Shown in pieces: positions 24,228-36,720 of a stretch of DNA of 64,000 nt. The stretch covers positions 21,599,501-21,663,500 of the forward strand of contig NC_080568.1 in the NCBI RefSeq assembly GCF_030253575.1, given 5' to 3'. Origin of the DNA: Rhododendron vialii (lineage: Eukaryota > Streptophyta > Magnoliopsida > Ericales > Ericaceae). Below the pieces are notes generated by a model. The model ran no database searches, was not told the DNA's origin, and saw only the letters and a list, made by a program, of their open reading frames with translations. The position numbers and the translations under genes were made by a program. Position 1 is the first letter of the stretch, and every line of letters begins with the position of its first letter.

Positions 24228-24592
24228 CCATGGTCCGAAATAATGGTATCAGTCGCCAATACAATATCAGTTGTGATTTTGCGGGATGTAACAGTCATAG
24301 AATAACGGTAATGGAGACGTGAATTTTTTCAAATTTCAATCGAAATCAGAAATAATTACCGATACCGTAACGACCATATTTTGACCGTAACGACCATATT
24401 TTGCCCGTAATGGCCCGTACCGTCCATAATGATCCGTTACCACTGTTACATATCGCTGATACCGTTATGTATGGCTGATACATATGTGATTTTTCTTCAC
24501 ACTGCAATATCAGCCGTAACAATTCTCGGTACCTATTGATACCAATACATATCAGCCAATACCATTATGTATCATCGATATTTCAAACCATG
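24228..24592. repeat. Possible small DNA transposon with CATGGTxxGAAAT ends
   Basis: The left end reads CCATGGTCCGAAATA and the right end TATTTCAAACCATGG, an imperfect 15-bp inverted pair. The interior is full of GTAACGACCATATTTTG and GATACCGTTATG repeats, including a 19-bp tandem at 24365-24402. The flanks share GTTGA only, so a TSD is not established. Confidence 0.45.
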
Positions 24593-25189
24593 GTTGACTT
24601 GATTTTCGTTCACTTGTAAGGAAATGCGTGGACTAATAATCGCAAGTCTAAATAAAAATCCACAAGCAAAAAGTAGTATTACCGACTCGATTTCAAAGTG
24701 GATTAACAAGGATAAACACAACTCCGAACGGCAAACAGGATCACGAACTACATTAGGGCCTAGTGGAACCTATGACCTAGAAAAATTTTCCTCCCTGCTA
24801 TGAAATCAAAAACCTCTGCCTTAACAAGTGGTTTTAGAAACCCACTTTTTTGAAAAGTTCCGTTTGGGATTATGACCGTGTCGATCACCGACATGACCCA
24901 TTTCAAGATTATAAACTCATTTGTGAGGAACATTCTGGTACAATATCCAGTAAGGGGGGAAAAAAAACACAAAAATTACCCCCAAAATAATGGAGAAATA
25001 CCAAAAAACAGAGTACCCCACTGGGAGGAGTGAGCGATAGAATGAACAAACATCGCGTATAAGAATACATTTTGGTATGTACGAAATGACGTAGTCCAGG
25101 CTTACAATTAGGAAGAAATCGGAACAAAGAATCTCCACTGGTGAGGTGAAGAAGGGTACGTACCGAAATTGCTCTGTAAATGGAATTTA

Positions 25190-25500
25190 TCTTTTCTAGC
25201 AAGAAAAGAAGGAGGAGGAGGGAGAGAGAGATATACTATATATATGTGTAGAGAGAGAAAGAAACAAGGCAGTGGGAGAGAGTGAGAGAGAGAGAGAGAA
25301 AGAGGAGGAAGAGAAGGAGGAGACGCTGCAGAGAGAGAGAGAGGTGGTGCAGGAGCGAGAGACGAGCGAGCGTAATTATTCTGTTTCGTATGCACAGTAC
25401 TGCAGTCAAGGAAGTCCCCACGCGCAAATAGAGAAGGAAGTTCTGCACGCGCGTCCTTACGCCTCGTTTGTGGTGGGTTTTATAAAAAACGATTAAAACG
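25190..25500 (-). promoter_or_regulatory. Possible promoter and CT-rich leader of a minus-strand gene
   Basis: On the minus strand a TATA-like TTTTATAAAACC (near 25490) is followed by a long CT-rich stretch (plus-strand GAGAGA repeats at 25218-25345). A donor-like GTACGTACCC follows CAATTTCG near 25165. This would suit the start of the minus-strand gene whose kinase remnant lies at 20812-19140, but the exons in between are not resolved. The Ser/Leu/Pro-rich frames here come from the CT repeat. Confidence 0.3.
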
Positions 25501-25699
25501 TGGCTTCTGTTTTGAGTAGTAGCAGTAGTATTTTTTCCTTCAGTTTTTAGTCTTTCTTTTGGTTCACCATGAGTCAAGACCCTGAAGTGCACCCGGTTGT
25601 AGTGCACGAGCCGAGCTATTTGATTTGCATTGGCCGAGATGAAATCTTGACCATTGGTTATCGAACGGACGGCTCAAATCATGCACCACAGGATCCCCT

Positions 25700-26040
25700 T
25701 TGGAGTAACTAAAAACATACTCTCTTCCCTCTCAAAATTAAAACACAGAACGTGAATATTAGGTACAATTTTGAGTAAGTAATTTTTGCGTATAAATTTT
25801 TTATTTCTTCGCACCAGGTTTAATTAAATTGGTGCAAAAAAAAAAAAAGAATAACTATGCATGAAAGTATGTGTTTAGCCAATATTGCCCTATTTCCGTA
25901 GTAGATTGTAATTTTGAGACGGAGGAGGAAACAAAAAGTATAATCGTATTTGGAAAAGGCTAACAAAATACGATAGTTTAGAACATTTAAGTTAATTCCA
26001 AATAAGAGGTTTTAATCATAAAATGAAAATAAAGAAACTA
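25700..26040. other. Stretch without a recognised feature
   Basis: AT-rich intergenic sequence with homopolymer A runs (25838). I see nothing coding. Confidence 0.5.
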
Positions 26041-26044
26041 AGCT

Positions 26045-26182
26045 TATTAAGTTGGTTGTCTCATTTCTCTCTTCAGTGGTGACCTACTGACCTGAGTTCG
26101 AGTCTCACAAGGAGCAGGTCCTCCGTTGACAAACTAACATCCCGCTAACCCCCGCTGATGAATACCGTATGAAAAAAAAAAA
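26045..26182 (+). mobile_element. SINE-like retroposon
   Basis: A box-B-like GAGTTCGAGTC at 26094-26104 is followed about 70 bp later by an A run at 26172-26182. This is the layout of a short tRNA-derived SINE. Box A is degenerate and no TSD was proved. Confidence 0.45.
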
Positions 26183-26189
26183 CATTGAA

Positions 26190-27100
26190 TGAAAATATAA
26201 TTCAGGATTTGACCACCATTCCAACCTTTCGGGTTAGCTTCCTTCAAAAAAAAAAAGTACTAAACATTTAACACAGTAAGTTAAACACGTATTATTACTT
26301 TATTGAGTATTCTCTAAACCGGGAAACAAATTCTCTGAGTGCAAAATGAGTGTGTAGAAAAAAGGAAAATTTTGGGAATTAAGGGTAGTGATTTTCACAC
26401 TCTCATTTTTTATAACCACACTATTTTTTTGTCTTCTTGCAATGTGAATTTAAAATATTGTCCTTCTAAGTGAGAAAAAATATACGGATAAAAGATTAAT
26501 TTTGTAAATTCAAATCACAAGAGGACAAAAGGGGGTGTGCTTATAAAAAATTAGTAGTATGAAAATTAATTACCGGAGATTAATCTTCCACTTACAAATA
26601 CATAAATATGCTTAATACTAATTAATCTTACATAGCATCACCATGTTTTGGTCATTAAGTTTTGGAGGGGCCATGTTTTTGGTAATTTCAATATTAGAGA
26701 CCATTAAATTGGTAGTAATATGACTTGGTCAATGCCTTATTTTTATAATTTTTCCCAATTTTTTACATCACATAATCCGTCTTGAAAATAAGAAATCAAA
26801 AAATTATTTCAGGAATATAAAAAAATTTATAAAATGCTTGGTACACTTAAAGAATGTCTTTTTCGTCTTTTAAAAAAAAATCATTTTTAGTGAACTATTT
26901 TTAACTTTTGTCTGTATTATCAAATATTTTTTATTTCTTTTGATTGAACGAATTTTTTTTTTTTTTAACTGCGAAAAGTTTGAACGATTGACTTAAAAAG
27001 CTTGACTCAATTATAATTGAAAAAATAGAGAAAGAAAGAAAAAAACAATTAAAAAGGCCGGAAAATTTAAGGCTGGCCATTATTCTCTTTCTTTTTATTT
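26190..27100. other. AT-rich upstream region of the PPR gene
   Basis: No coding signal. Poly-A/T runs at 26244, 26870 and 26950. The promoter of the PPR gene must lie here, but I see no clear TATA box. Confidence 0.4.
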
Positions 27101-27234
27101 TCAGTTGACCACACCGCCAAAAACCCCACCACCATCCCCATTCCGCCGTAAATTTTCTGCCGTTCCCAAGACAAAAAGTCCCCACCCCGCCGTGGAAAAC
27201 TTTTTCCCACCTGATTTACCGCCGAGAGAACCAA

Positions 27235-29247
27235 ATGCTAAGCACAAAATTACTACCAAACATTGGCCGTACAAGAGCAACCTTTACAAGCAAGTGCCTC
27301 CGCTTCACTACACCAACCACTACTTCACTAACACTAGACTCGTACCGTGAAACCAGTTTTCAGTCAAATGTTTACGCACGTAACAGAGTAATAGACAATC
27401 AAATCAAATCTGGGGCTTTAAATACAGCCCTCAAACTGTTCGACGAAATGCCCATTCGTGATGTTGTTACTTGGAACTTGGTAATTTCCGGGTGTGGCCG
27501 TTATGGACATCCAAGTCAAGCTCTGTGTCTCTATAACCAAATGATTTCCCAGGGGATTAAAGAAAGTGGGTCCACTCTTTCATCTGTTTTGAGTATATGT
27601 TGCGATGCGGGGTTGTATGATGGGGGAATCCAAGTTCACAGTAGGGTGATTGTATTGGGATTCAGTATGAACCATTATGTAGCAAGTTCTCTTGTTGATC
27701 TTTATATGCATATCGGTCTTGTTGGTTTGTCTTTGAAGTTGTTCAATGACTTGTCACATCGGAACTTAGCTGTATGGAATTCGGTTTTACATGGATTTTG
27801 TGAACTGGGTCGATCAAACGATTTGTTGGGTTCATTTTTCAGTATGAATTTGGAGGGTGTTGAGCCTAATGGGCTCAGTTTTTGTTATTTGATTCGTGGG
27901 TGTGGTAGTGAGAGGCTTTTGGATGAAGGGAAACAGTTGCATTGTTGTGCATTTAAACTAGGATGGGTGGCAGCAAATTTATTTGTTGCGAATGCTTTGG
28001 TAGATTTTTATTCTGCTTGTGGTTGCTTCGTTGATGCAAAGAAATCATTTGAAACAATCCCACTTGAGGATGTGATCTCGTGGAACTCGGTTGTTTCTGT
28101 CTATGCTGAAAATGGGTTTGTGCTTGATGCTCTTGAAATGTTCACCTGGATGCAGCTATGGGGGAAGAGGCCATCAGTTCGTTCATTTTTGGGGTTCTTG
28201 GGTTTATCAAGTTGGACTCAAAATCTCATCATAGGGAGGCAAATTCACTGTTGTGTCCTAAAATCGGGTTTCGACTGTGGAAGTGTTCATGTTCAATCTG
28301 CTTTGATCGATATGTACGGAAAATGTGGTGAGATCGACAATTCAGTATCATTGTTTGAGAGTGTTCCAGCGAGAAGTCTGGGTTGTTGTAACTCACTAAT
28401 GACATCTTTATTGTATTGTGGCATCATAGAAGACGTGGTGGAGATGTTTGGTTTGATGCTTGATGAAGGAATTGGATTTGATGAAGTAAGTCTCTCCACG
28501 ACACTGAAAGCATTATCAGTGTCTATTTCCGGAAGTTTGGCTAGCTGCACATTGGTGCACTGTTGCGCGATTAAATCAGGTTTTGAATCTGAAATTGCAG
28601 TCTCATGTTCATTGATCGATGCATATTCCAAATCTGGTCATGTCACACTTTCTCAACAAGTTTTTGAGAAACTTTCTTCACCAAATGTCATTTGCTTCAC
28701 AGCAATCATTAATGGATATGCCCGGAATGGAATGGCAAGAAAATGCCTTGAACTTCTTGGCATAATGATCCAAAGGGGTTTGAAACTTGATAAAGTGACA
28801 TTCTTGGCTGTTTTAATAGGGTGCGACCATGCGGGGCTTGTTGAAGAAGGGAAAATGGTGTTCGATTCAATGAAATCCATCCATGGTATCGAACAAGAAA
28901 GGCAGCATTATTCATGTCTGGTTGATCTTCTTGGTCGTGCAGGTTTACTAGATGAAGCCGAAGAGTTGATAAAACAAGCACCGGTGAAGGGTGCATCTGT
29001 AATGTGGAGCTCGCTACTGCATAGTTGTAGGGTCCACAAAAATGAAACGGTGGGACATAGAGCAGCGGAAATCTTGATGGAGCTTGAACCAGAAAATCAC
29101 GCGGCTTGGTTTCAAGCTTCGAAATTTTATTCTGAAATTGGAGATTTTGAAATGTCAGTTCAAGTTAAAGAGATTGCGATGGCTAAGAAGATGAGGAAGG
29201 AGATTGGTTACAGTTTGATTGAAGTGAATGATCACATTTGCCACTGA
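27235..29247 (+). CDS. PLS-class PPR protein with E domain, 670 aa, organelle-targeted
   Basis: Intronless, as is usual for plant PPR genes. PPR proteins bind organelle RNA in a sequence-specific way; PLS-type proteins with an E domain usually take part in C-to-U editing together with a DYW-bearing partner. The first about 45 residues (MLSTKLLPNIGRTRATFTSK) are rich in Ser, Thr and Arg with few acids, which fits a mitochondrial or plastid transit peptide. From about residue 46, a dozen or more repeats of P, L and S type follow (LFDEMPIRDVVTWNLVISG; GKQLHCCAFKLGW; ALVDFYSACGCFVDAKKSFE). The last about 90 residues form an E/E+ region (MWSSLLHSCRVHKNE ... LMELEPENHAAW ... GYSLIEVND). No DYW domain follows. 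The start is the first in-frame ATG. The frame is uninterrupted, so the gene appears intact. I cannot name the ortholog or its editing target. Confidence 0.95.
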   Translation: MLSTKLLPNIGRTRATFTSKCLRFTTPTTTSLTLDSYRETSFQSNVYARNRVIDNQIKSGALNTALKLFDEMPIRDVVTWNLVISGCGRYGHPSQALCLYNQMISQGIKESGSTLSSVLSICCDAGLYDGGIQVHSRVIVLGFSMNHYVASSLVDLYMHIGLVGLSLKLFNDLSHRNLAVWNSVLHGFCELGRSNDLLGSFFSMNLEGVEPNGLSFCYLIRGCGSERLLDEGKQLHCCAFKLGWVAANLFVANALVDFYSACGCFVDAKKSFETIPLEDVISWNSVVSVYAENGFVLDALEMFTWMQLWGKRPSVRSFLGFLGLSSWTQNLIIGRQIHCCVLKSGFDCGSVHVQSALIDMYGKCGEIDNSVSLFESVPARSLGCCNSLMTSLLYCGIIEDVVEMFGLMLDEGIGFDEVSLSTTLKALSVSISGSLASCTLVHCCAIKSGFESEIAVSCSLIDAYSKSGHVTLSQQVFEKLSSPNVICFTAIINGYARNGMARKCLELLGIMIQRGLKLDKVTFLAVLIGCDHAGLVEEGKMVFDSMKSIHGIEQERQHYSCLVDLLGRAGLLDEAEELIKQAPVKGASVMWSSLLHSCRVHKNETVGHRAAEILMELEPENHAAWFQASKFYSEIGDFEMSVQVKEIAMAKKMRKEIGYSLIEVNDHICH

Positions 29248-29622
29248 AATGTATCAAAGGGACAAATCGTTTAAAAGGTTTACGCTTTATTCTTCTTCTT
29301 TTTTTTTCTTTTGAGAATTTCCAAAAAGCAAAATGTGTATGCCTTATACTGATTGCACTGTAGTTTTCATGGAAATTGTCCCAGAAGTTAACCTTTCAGT
29401 ATTCGTTCTTCTAATAAGCGGTATGAAAGCTCAGAACCCATGAACTCTTGGACTGTGGTAAATGTTAGTGCACAGCACCAGAGGTTGAAGAGTAAAGCAA
29501 GGGCCTTGAAAAAAATTATTCGTACACTTAAAGTGTGGGCATGTAGAAACTAGTGCACCTTCATCTACTTTCAAGCCAAGCCATATATCCCCACAAAACC
29601 CACCATTTTCAATACTAATCGT
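29248..29622. other. PPR 3' flank and upstream region of the polygalacturonase gene
   Basis: Short intergenic region with a T-rich stretch at 29290-29310. No other gene seen. Confidence 0.5.
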
Positions 29623-29631
29623 CATATAAAT
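29623..29631 (+). promoter_or_regulatory. Candidate TATA box of the first polygalacturonase gene
   Basis: CATATAAAT about 75 bp upstream of the ATG at 29703, a plausible distance for a plant core promoter with a short leader. Confidence 0.4.
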
Positions 29632-29702
29632 TAATACCCATGTCTTCTCTTTATTAATGTAAAATCCAACAGGCTTACCAAACCACCAGAACCAATAAAA
29701 GA

Positions 29703-32700
29703 ATGGACAAAATCTTCTTTACTTCCTTTGTATGTCTTCTGATTTTCGCTATTGGGACTGCAGAAACCATTTCGTCTGAGAACATTGCTGTTTTTGAAGA
29801 GCTTGAAAGCTTCAACATAGAAGAAGGAGATGATATTGAAAATTTTGAATTGCCATTCTGGAAGAGTGAACATGGTAGCAAGGTTCTTGTGAATGTTGAT
29901 GGTTTTGGAGCAGTTGGAGATGGAGTTTCTGATGATACCCAGGTGATTATATTTTATTTTTTTAAATCTCCCTATAACCGCTGCAAATTATTCATTCTTT
30001 CATTATTGAACTCCAGAATTCATCTAAGAGATGCTATTTGTACAAACTGAATATCTTTCAGACACTAAAATGAAGCACCATCTTTCCTATCTGATGCTCT
30101 CAATTTTTTTGTCGAATCAAATTCTACCTATATTGAATTTGCTTTCTTTGTTTAACTTGTTATTGTCATCAGGCCTTTGTAAATGCATGGAAGCAAGCTT
30201 GCACTACACCAAGATCAGTTTTCTTGGTTCCCATAGGACGCCGTTATCTTGTAAATGCAACAAGATTTAAAGGGCCATGTGCTGACACGTTAATTGTTCA
30301 GATTGATGGAACAATCATAGCACCAGACGAACCAAAAAACTGGGATCCCAATTACGCCCGAATTTGGCTTGATTTTTCCAATCTGACAGGAGTCCTTTTC
30401 CAGGGGGGTGGAGTTATTGATGGTTCAGGCAGTAAATGGTGGGCAGCTTCTTGCAAAAGGAACAAGTCTAATGTAATTGCTGGGATTTAATTGACTTCAA
30501 ATTTCAATCGAAATAGTTTTGCTTTGATTTTCTTTTTTTCCTTCTTTTGGATTCCTTTTGTCTCTTTTTTTTTTTTTTTCCTGTTTGATAAGATTCCTTT
30601 TGTTTCTTTGGCAGCCTTGCAAAGGAGCACCAACTGTAAGGATCTTATTTTTCTCATTAGACATTTTATAAAATAACTGAAGTAGGTTGCAGAAGTTCAG
30701 ATTAAGTAAAACATGGATAGTTACTTGTTTTATCTCCTTCTATTGGGAAGTAACATGAAGAGTTACATTGCAGGCATTAACTATTGATTCAAGCTCAGCT
30801 GTCAAGGTGAAAGGCCTTACTATACGAAACAGCCAACAGATGCATTTCGTAGTTTCCAAATCGGTTTCTGTGCGGTTGTCTGATATACAAATTTCTGCTC
30901 CAGGAGACAGTCCAAACACCGATGGGATCCATATTACTGGATCTACAGATGTTGTTCTCCAGAACTGTAACATTGGAACAGGTTTCAGAACACCCCTCTC
31001 TAGTTTCTCATTTTTTTCTCCCAAGAAAAATTTGAAGGAATTATACTAGCCATATGTAATTTCCATTTTGTTGAGGTTTGCTGATCTGATAGACATGAAA
31101 TGTAAGTCACATCAGTTGTTTTCAAATAAATGAGGATGGATCTCAAGGTGGAGCTCAAGAAGGTTGACGAAGTAGTGCACACAAACAGAGTAAAGAGATG
31201 GCTAAAATAAGGCCTTCTATTCAGATTTAAGTTTAACACACCGCAACATGCATGCTAGGGTTATTATCAATGCACTCTTTGGGATACAAATACTATGATT
31301 GATATCATAAGCTACTGATAATTAGTTCTGCATGTGCTGTTTAGGGGATGACTGCATCTCGATCGTCAACGGTAGCTCAAATATCAAGATGAAGACAATC
31401 TATTGTGGACCCGGTCATGGAATTAGGTAAATCCTCCTGTCCAAAAACTCTTCTGTTTTGCGTTATTCTGTTGAAAATTACTGAACCCTTTTCTCTTTAC
31501 GAGATAGTTATATGAACTGATTTCAGGGACGGTAATAATTGAGATTAGCACCTGCAGATTATGTGAAAATTGTTAAGAGTTTTTAGTTGGTTTCAAAGGT
31601 CTTCCATTCTCATTCTTTTGGTATGAACATGTGCACCAGCATAGGAAGCTTAGGGAAGGACAACTCCACAGGCTTAGTCACAAAGGTGGTTTTGGATACA
31701 GCATTCCTCAGGGAGACCGCCAATGGCCTCCGAATTAAGACGTGGCAGGTAATTCCTATGCTCTATTACAACAATTGTCCTCTTGATGACATTACAATTG
31801 TTCCTTCTTGATTGTCATTTTTATTATAGGCGTCAGAGGGGTTGTCGATTTGGTATCTGGTACTTGAAATAGAATTAGGTCTGAATTAGCTTGGGTAATT
31901 GCTTAAAATAAGTGGAGTTCATCGATGCTCTGAAGCAGCACTTTAACATCATTTCCAATACCAGTTGTGTGGTTGAGATATAAAATATATGTCTATTCTA
32001 CATGTACACATATCTATACATGTAGCTAAATACATTATTGCAAGTTTTTGGCAATCAATATATGACAATCAGCACATGATTGATCATTTTTACTTGAAAC
32101 AACTGCCACTCATAACTCGCTCCAAACAAAACCTGTATCTAGACTGAGAATAACAAAGATGCCTCTCTTTCTTGCTGTCTGGTGTAGGGAGGATCAGGTT
32201 ATGTTCGTTCCGTGCGTTACCAAAATGTGAGGATGGAGGATGTTTCAAATCCCATTATTATTGACCAATTCTACTGTGACTCCCCGATTGCTTGTCAGAA
32301 CCAGGTAAAAAGAAAAACCACAATTAACCTCTTGAATCCTGAAATGGATTCTCTTGCAACCTCTACAAAGAAAAAATAATAATAGAAGTCTAATACCAAG
32401 TGTTTTCTCTTTTCTTTTTTTATAGACATCAGCTGTGCAAATAAGTCAAATCATGTACCGGAACATCAGTGGGACCTCAAAGAGCGAAAGAGCCATGAAA
32501 TTTGCATGCAGCGACACCTTTCCATGCAAAAACATAATCCTGAACAACATCAACCTAGAGAAGAAAGATGGCACTGTTGAGACATATTGCAACTCTGCCA
32601 CCGGGATTGGTTACGGATACATCCAGCCTTCAGCGGAATGCCTGACTTCCACCGACAAGGACTTCATTATTGAGCAGACTCAAGAGGTTAAGCCTGGAAA

Positions 32701-32737
32701 AACCAGGAGAGAGAATCTCATTCATACTGAGCTTTGA
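29703..32737 (+). CDS. Secreted polygalacturonase (GH28), 8 exons, 462 aa
   Basis: Hydrolyses alpha-1,4 bonds of homogalacturonan in the cell wall. Exons: 29703-29942, 30173-30472, 30615-30635, 30774-30981, 31345-31426, 31640-31748, 32188-32304 and 32426-32737. All introns are GT-AG and the reading frame closes (1,389 nt with stop). Residues 1-20 are a signal peptide ([20 protein letters not shown]). GH28 begins near residue 62 ([18 protein letters not shown]). All four family motifs are present: NTD (about 235-237), GDDC (257-260), GHG (280-282) and RIK (315-317), so the active-site aspartates and histidine are kept. Exon 3 is a 21-nt microexon (PCKGAPT). Length and architecture are normal for plant GH28; exo or endo action cannot be told. 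It lies 0.46 kb after the PPR gene and 6 kb before a second GH28 gene in the same direction. Confidence 0.95.
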
Positions 32738-35700
32738 CTTGTCTCTATATAGGATATGTAATACTAGATGACTGTCATTGAGCTATAAAATTAATGAGTA
32801 TAGGTTTATTTGGTTTAAGAGGGCTACGGTCCTGATGGGTCTAGGTCAAATATCAATGGTGCTAACATATTTCATATCCGCGAAGGTCCAGATGGGTCTA
32901 GGTCAAATATCTTGATAACATATTTCATATATAGACTGGTGGAAGTGCAATGTACCAAGTACAGGGGTAAAAATCACCAGAGTGAGCAGTTATATGTAAT
33001 TTACTTGAAAGGAATTACGCAGTATCACTAATTATTTTTATGTATTTTGATAGTTCCATTTAACATATTTCTGTATCTTAAGTTAATTGAAGGAGGAAGA
33101 CAATACCTTACGATTTATCATCATGCAGCCAAACTTTTAAATAACCATATAGGAGAAGGATGAATCAGTTGTACTGCCATTTTTCTGTTAACTATGATGA
33201 GTCACTGACACCCGACCTACCAGTGGGCCATTGATGGTGTCTTTCTGAAGGACTCAATTTGTGAAAGCAAGGCTGGTAGTTTGAGACTCTGAGTTGTCTA
33301 TTCACATTGTATTTCTCTTTCTCTAAAACAATGATAACCAAATTGTATATCCGAACCTAATGGAGAATGAAAACAAAATTTCATGCATTTCTTTCATCAA
33401 AATCATTCATTTCTAAAACTTGCACGGAAATCGGCTAAAAAAGAAAGTATATGACTTATTGGAGAAATCATTGGAAAGGGGATTGGTGCATCGGTGCTAT
33501 GAGTGTGAAAGGTTCCATTCCATACCCATAATTTAATCGGAATGGTTCATTTTGTTGAAATTGTAAAGTTCCTATTTTGTAGGTTGGTGTAAGATTTGCC
33601 AGCCGTTGGGGTTTGAAATGATGGGGGATTTAAATTAACCTGATCCAACCCAAATTTCTCCCATCACTAACCAGATATTTGTACTCCCTCCGTGACAATA
33701 CTTCTTCAGTTTATAAAAACTAAAGTAGCTTAACTTTACCAAAAAAAAAACTTACCTTCTCTCTCAAAGGGAAAAGTGGCATAACTTCACTCTTTTAAGC
33801 GGATCCGGAAATCTTCTTGTGCTGGGGATGGTGCTCGTGTAAGATACCAGCTATTAAGAATAAGATATAGAGTTCGTTTGGATTGTAATACTTTATCTGC
33901 GTCGAGCATGAAACCTTCATTACATAATTTTTCGGAACAACTCTTGATTCCGCACTCAATTTTCTCTCTACATTTGCACTCTAAATTCTCACTTTCGCAA
34001 ATTTTAGTAGTTTAGAATGCCTTTGAATTATGCTTTTACGCTCACGCACGTGTATTATGTGGCTTAAGCATGATTCAAGGTTAGAAACGCAACAGAGTCA
34101 AAAAGGTCCACCAAAGAAATAAATGTTGCCAAAAAAGAAATCTGAAGCCTCAAAGAAATCCCTTATCCGTGAATGGTTGGTTGGCCATAAATTTAGGCTT
34201 GTGGCCTCTTTGAATTTTCACAAGAACAAGTGGAGACAAATCATTCGACAAGTTCAAGTATAATGAAAAATGAATGGATTTCATGCATATGTACATATCT
34301 ATAACTATAGATATATAAGAAAAAGTAAACAAGCCCTTCCCAACCAAATTTCACATGCACAACCACCACCATAACACGTTAACATCAGCCAAACAATCAG
34401 GAAAATCCAAAGCTTTTGAAGCTTAAGATAGAAACAATGTGTTTTTCCCACAAGCGGAAACATTTCCGCTTGTGAACTTTGACATTAATGTGTTTTCGGT
34501 TTCCCTCAATGAGTTTATTGTTTCATTGGTAACATAAAATAAACCAAAGACAAGTAAAGAAAGCAGAGAAAAGAGAAAATTCAAAACAGAAAAAAAAACA
34601 TTTGTCAGCCAGTCCTAGTTTCTAATCCTCAGTACATCATAATAACTTGAGACCAAGAACTGATTTAGTCTAGATCTGAAAACCTATTGCCAAACACCAT
34701 ATATTTAGAGTACTGCTATGGCCATTTATTACACAACTGTTCCCAATTAACTCCTTGTCTAGATGAATTCTTTTCTTATGGTCAAATTCCAATTTCACTG
34801 TCTTATTTTCTTAAGAAAAAGTGAACATTTGTCTTGATCAATGTCACATAGCTCACCAATGGAACTTTATAGACTAGTTTCTTATGGCAATATCTTGCCT
34901 AATTTGTGGGAATTGATAATGGTTTTGTCACCTATGTCACCGACAGTATGCTAAGTTCATCAAAGATCAGAAAAGTATCCAAAGGTTGTGTCAGGTAAAT
35001 ATGCTGAATTCATCAAAGATCAGAAACGCATATAAATCAAAGACAAAGCCACATGAAATTAGGTTTATACTTTACGCCCTGATGATAGGTTAGCTGTTGT
35101 TTGTAATGTAATCTATGAAACAGGCTTTTCAACAAGGTAATTAAGTGGGTATCCAACTAATGCCATTGGCTTAGCTTAACAACAAAGATAAAGCAACTTG
35201 GAAAACAAACAGGCGAAAAGTCTTCTGGAAACCACAATAGATAGAAAAGAAAATACTCCATTGCTGTATTCTGAATCCATGATTAAGTAATGGATAAAAA
35301 CATCAAAAATGACAAAGGAAAAGAGAAGGAAATGAAAATAAGTAACTCTTAAAAGGGAATGTACCTGGAGGAGATAAGTCACGAAAAGTGCCAGAAAAAA
35401 GTGTGGGTACAGCATTTACAAAACTTTGAAAGGATAGTGGCAACTGCAAGAATATCCAGTTGCAAAGGAACAAAACAACGGAATCGGGAAACTAAGTTGA
35501 GACCTTAACATAATAACATTGTTCTATGTTTCATCGCGAAGATCAAATATGTTTTTCTTCAAATAGGTCGTGACAAACAGTAAGAATTGTATCCCTAACT
35601 TCAAGCGTCTCATTTATGTGTTAACAAGAGGGCATGAAAATTTCAAGCTATATGCACGAATCCTAATCACAAGAATTTTGCACAAAACGAGGGCTTATAA

Positions 35701-36060
35701 GGTCATTCAAAGTCTTCTTCCAAAATGCGTAAATCCTACTCATTGATGGCGATCACAAAGCAAAGCTCACAATACAAAGCAAGCAAGTGGGGGGACTTGA
35801 CTTTATAATACAGTATGATGAATGTGAAAAAGATAGAGATACCTTTAGATACTATGTATTACAAACAGTGGGGCCCATGTCCTCTGGGTACTCTATGAGA
35901 AATGGAAGGGTTCTCTTCATTCAAGTGGTGCAGAACACACTGAACGTGAAATATATGTACACCCAAGGTCTGTTTATTTATATAAAGTTATGTATCCATG
36001 AAAACGGGTAAACAAAGGCTTGGAAGTTCAAGGGGGGACCAAAAAAACAAAAGGGCTTGG
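32738..36060. other. Intergenic region between the two polygalacturonase genes, first part
   Basis: No gene seen. A near-duplicate phrase (GATGGGTCTAGGTCAAATAT) occurs at about 32836 and 32891. A small hairpin (ACAAGCGGAAA / TTTCCGCTTGT) lies near 34450-34476. A lone Stowaway-type end (TACTCCCTCCGT) stands near 33681 without a clear partner. Confidence 0.5.
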
Positions 36061-36339
36061 AAGGTATGTATCTTAAATATTCACTGTTCACCAAATAAGG
36101 CCCCGTTATAGCATACCTTTATTTTCTAAAAGTTTTTTTTTTTCAATTTTCAAACTCAAATATAATGAAAATAAAAAATAATTTTTTAATTTTTTTGCAC
36201 CGTATAAAATATCTCAATGAGACCTATAAAAAAAAATCCATATCTGTAAGAAAATTATTTGCGTAAATACATGATTTTTGAGTTTGAAATTACCTTCTTT
36301 TTCAAAAAATACTTTTTTCACAATGTGGAACACCCCCTA

Positions 36340-36720
36340 AATTGTTTTTTGATCTCATAATTGTTGGATAATCATAATATAGTGTGCTCAATTTCTCATG
36401 GAAGCTAATTAATAATCGTGACATCAGGTGTCTACCCATTGGAGATAAATATTTTCTTTTCTTGTTGAAGATTTTCATCAATGTATATGCAGCCCCTTTT
36501 ACGTACTTGGAAAAACAAAAGAAGGGGGAAGGGGGGGTACGTATCTTAAATATTCACTGTTCACCAAATAAATTGTTTTTTGACCTCATAATTGTTGGAT
36601 AATCATAATATAGTGTGCTCAATTTCTCGTGGAAGCTAATTAATAATCGTGACATCAGGTGTCTACCCATTGAAGATAAATATTTTCTTGTTGAAGATTT
36701 TCATCAACATATTTGTAGCC
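36340..36720 (+). repeat. Direct duplication of about 150 bp, 231 bp apart
   Basis: The block starting AATTGTTTTTTGATCTCATA at 36340-36500 is repeated from 36571 with a few changes. The second copy runs to 36720 and resumes after the MITE at 37127 (GTAGCCCCTTTTACG versus GCAGCCCCTTTTACG), so the MITE was inserted into copy 2. A 31-bp phrase (TATCTTAAATATTCACTGTT) is also shared between 36067 and 36541. Confidence 0.88.

Noticed and set aside
25108-25607. Ser/Leu/Pro-rich proteins
   Set aside because: Read from the GA/CT repeat; more likely a leader or promoter.
33681-33740. Third Stowaway MITE
   Set aside because: Only one end (CTCCCTCCGT) is visible; no partner end was found.
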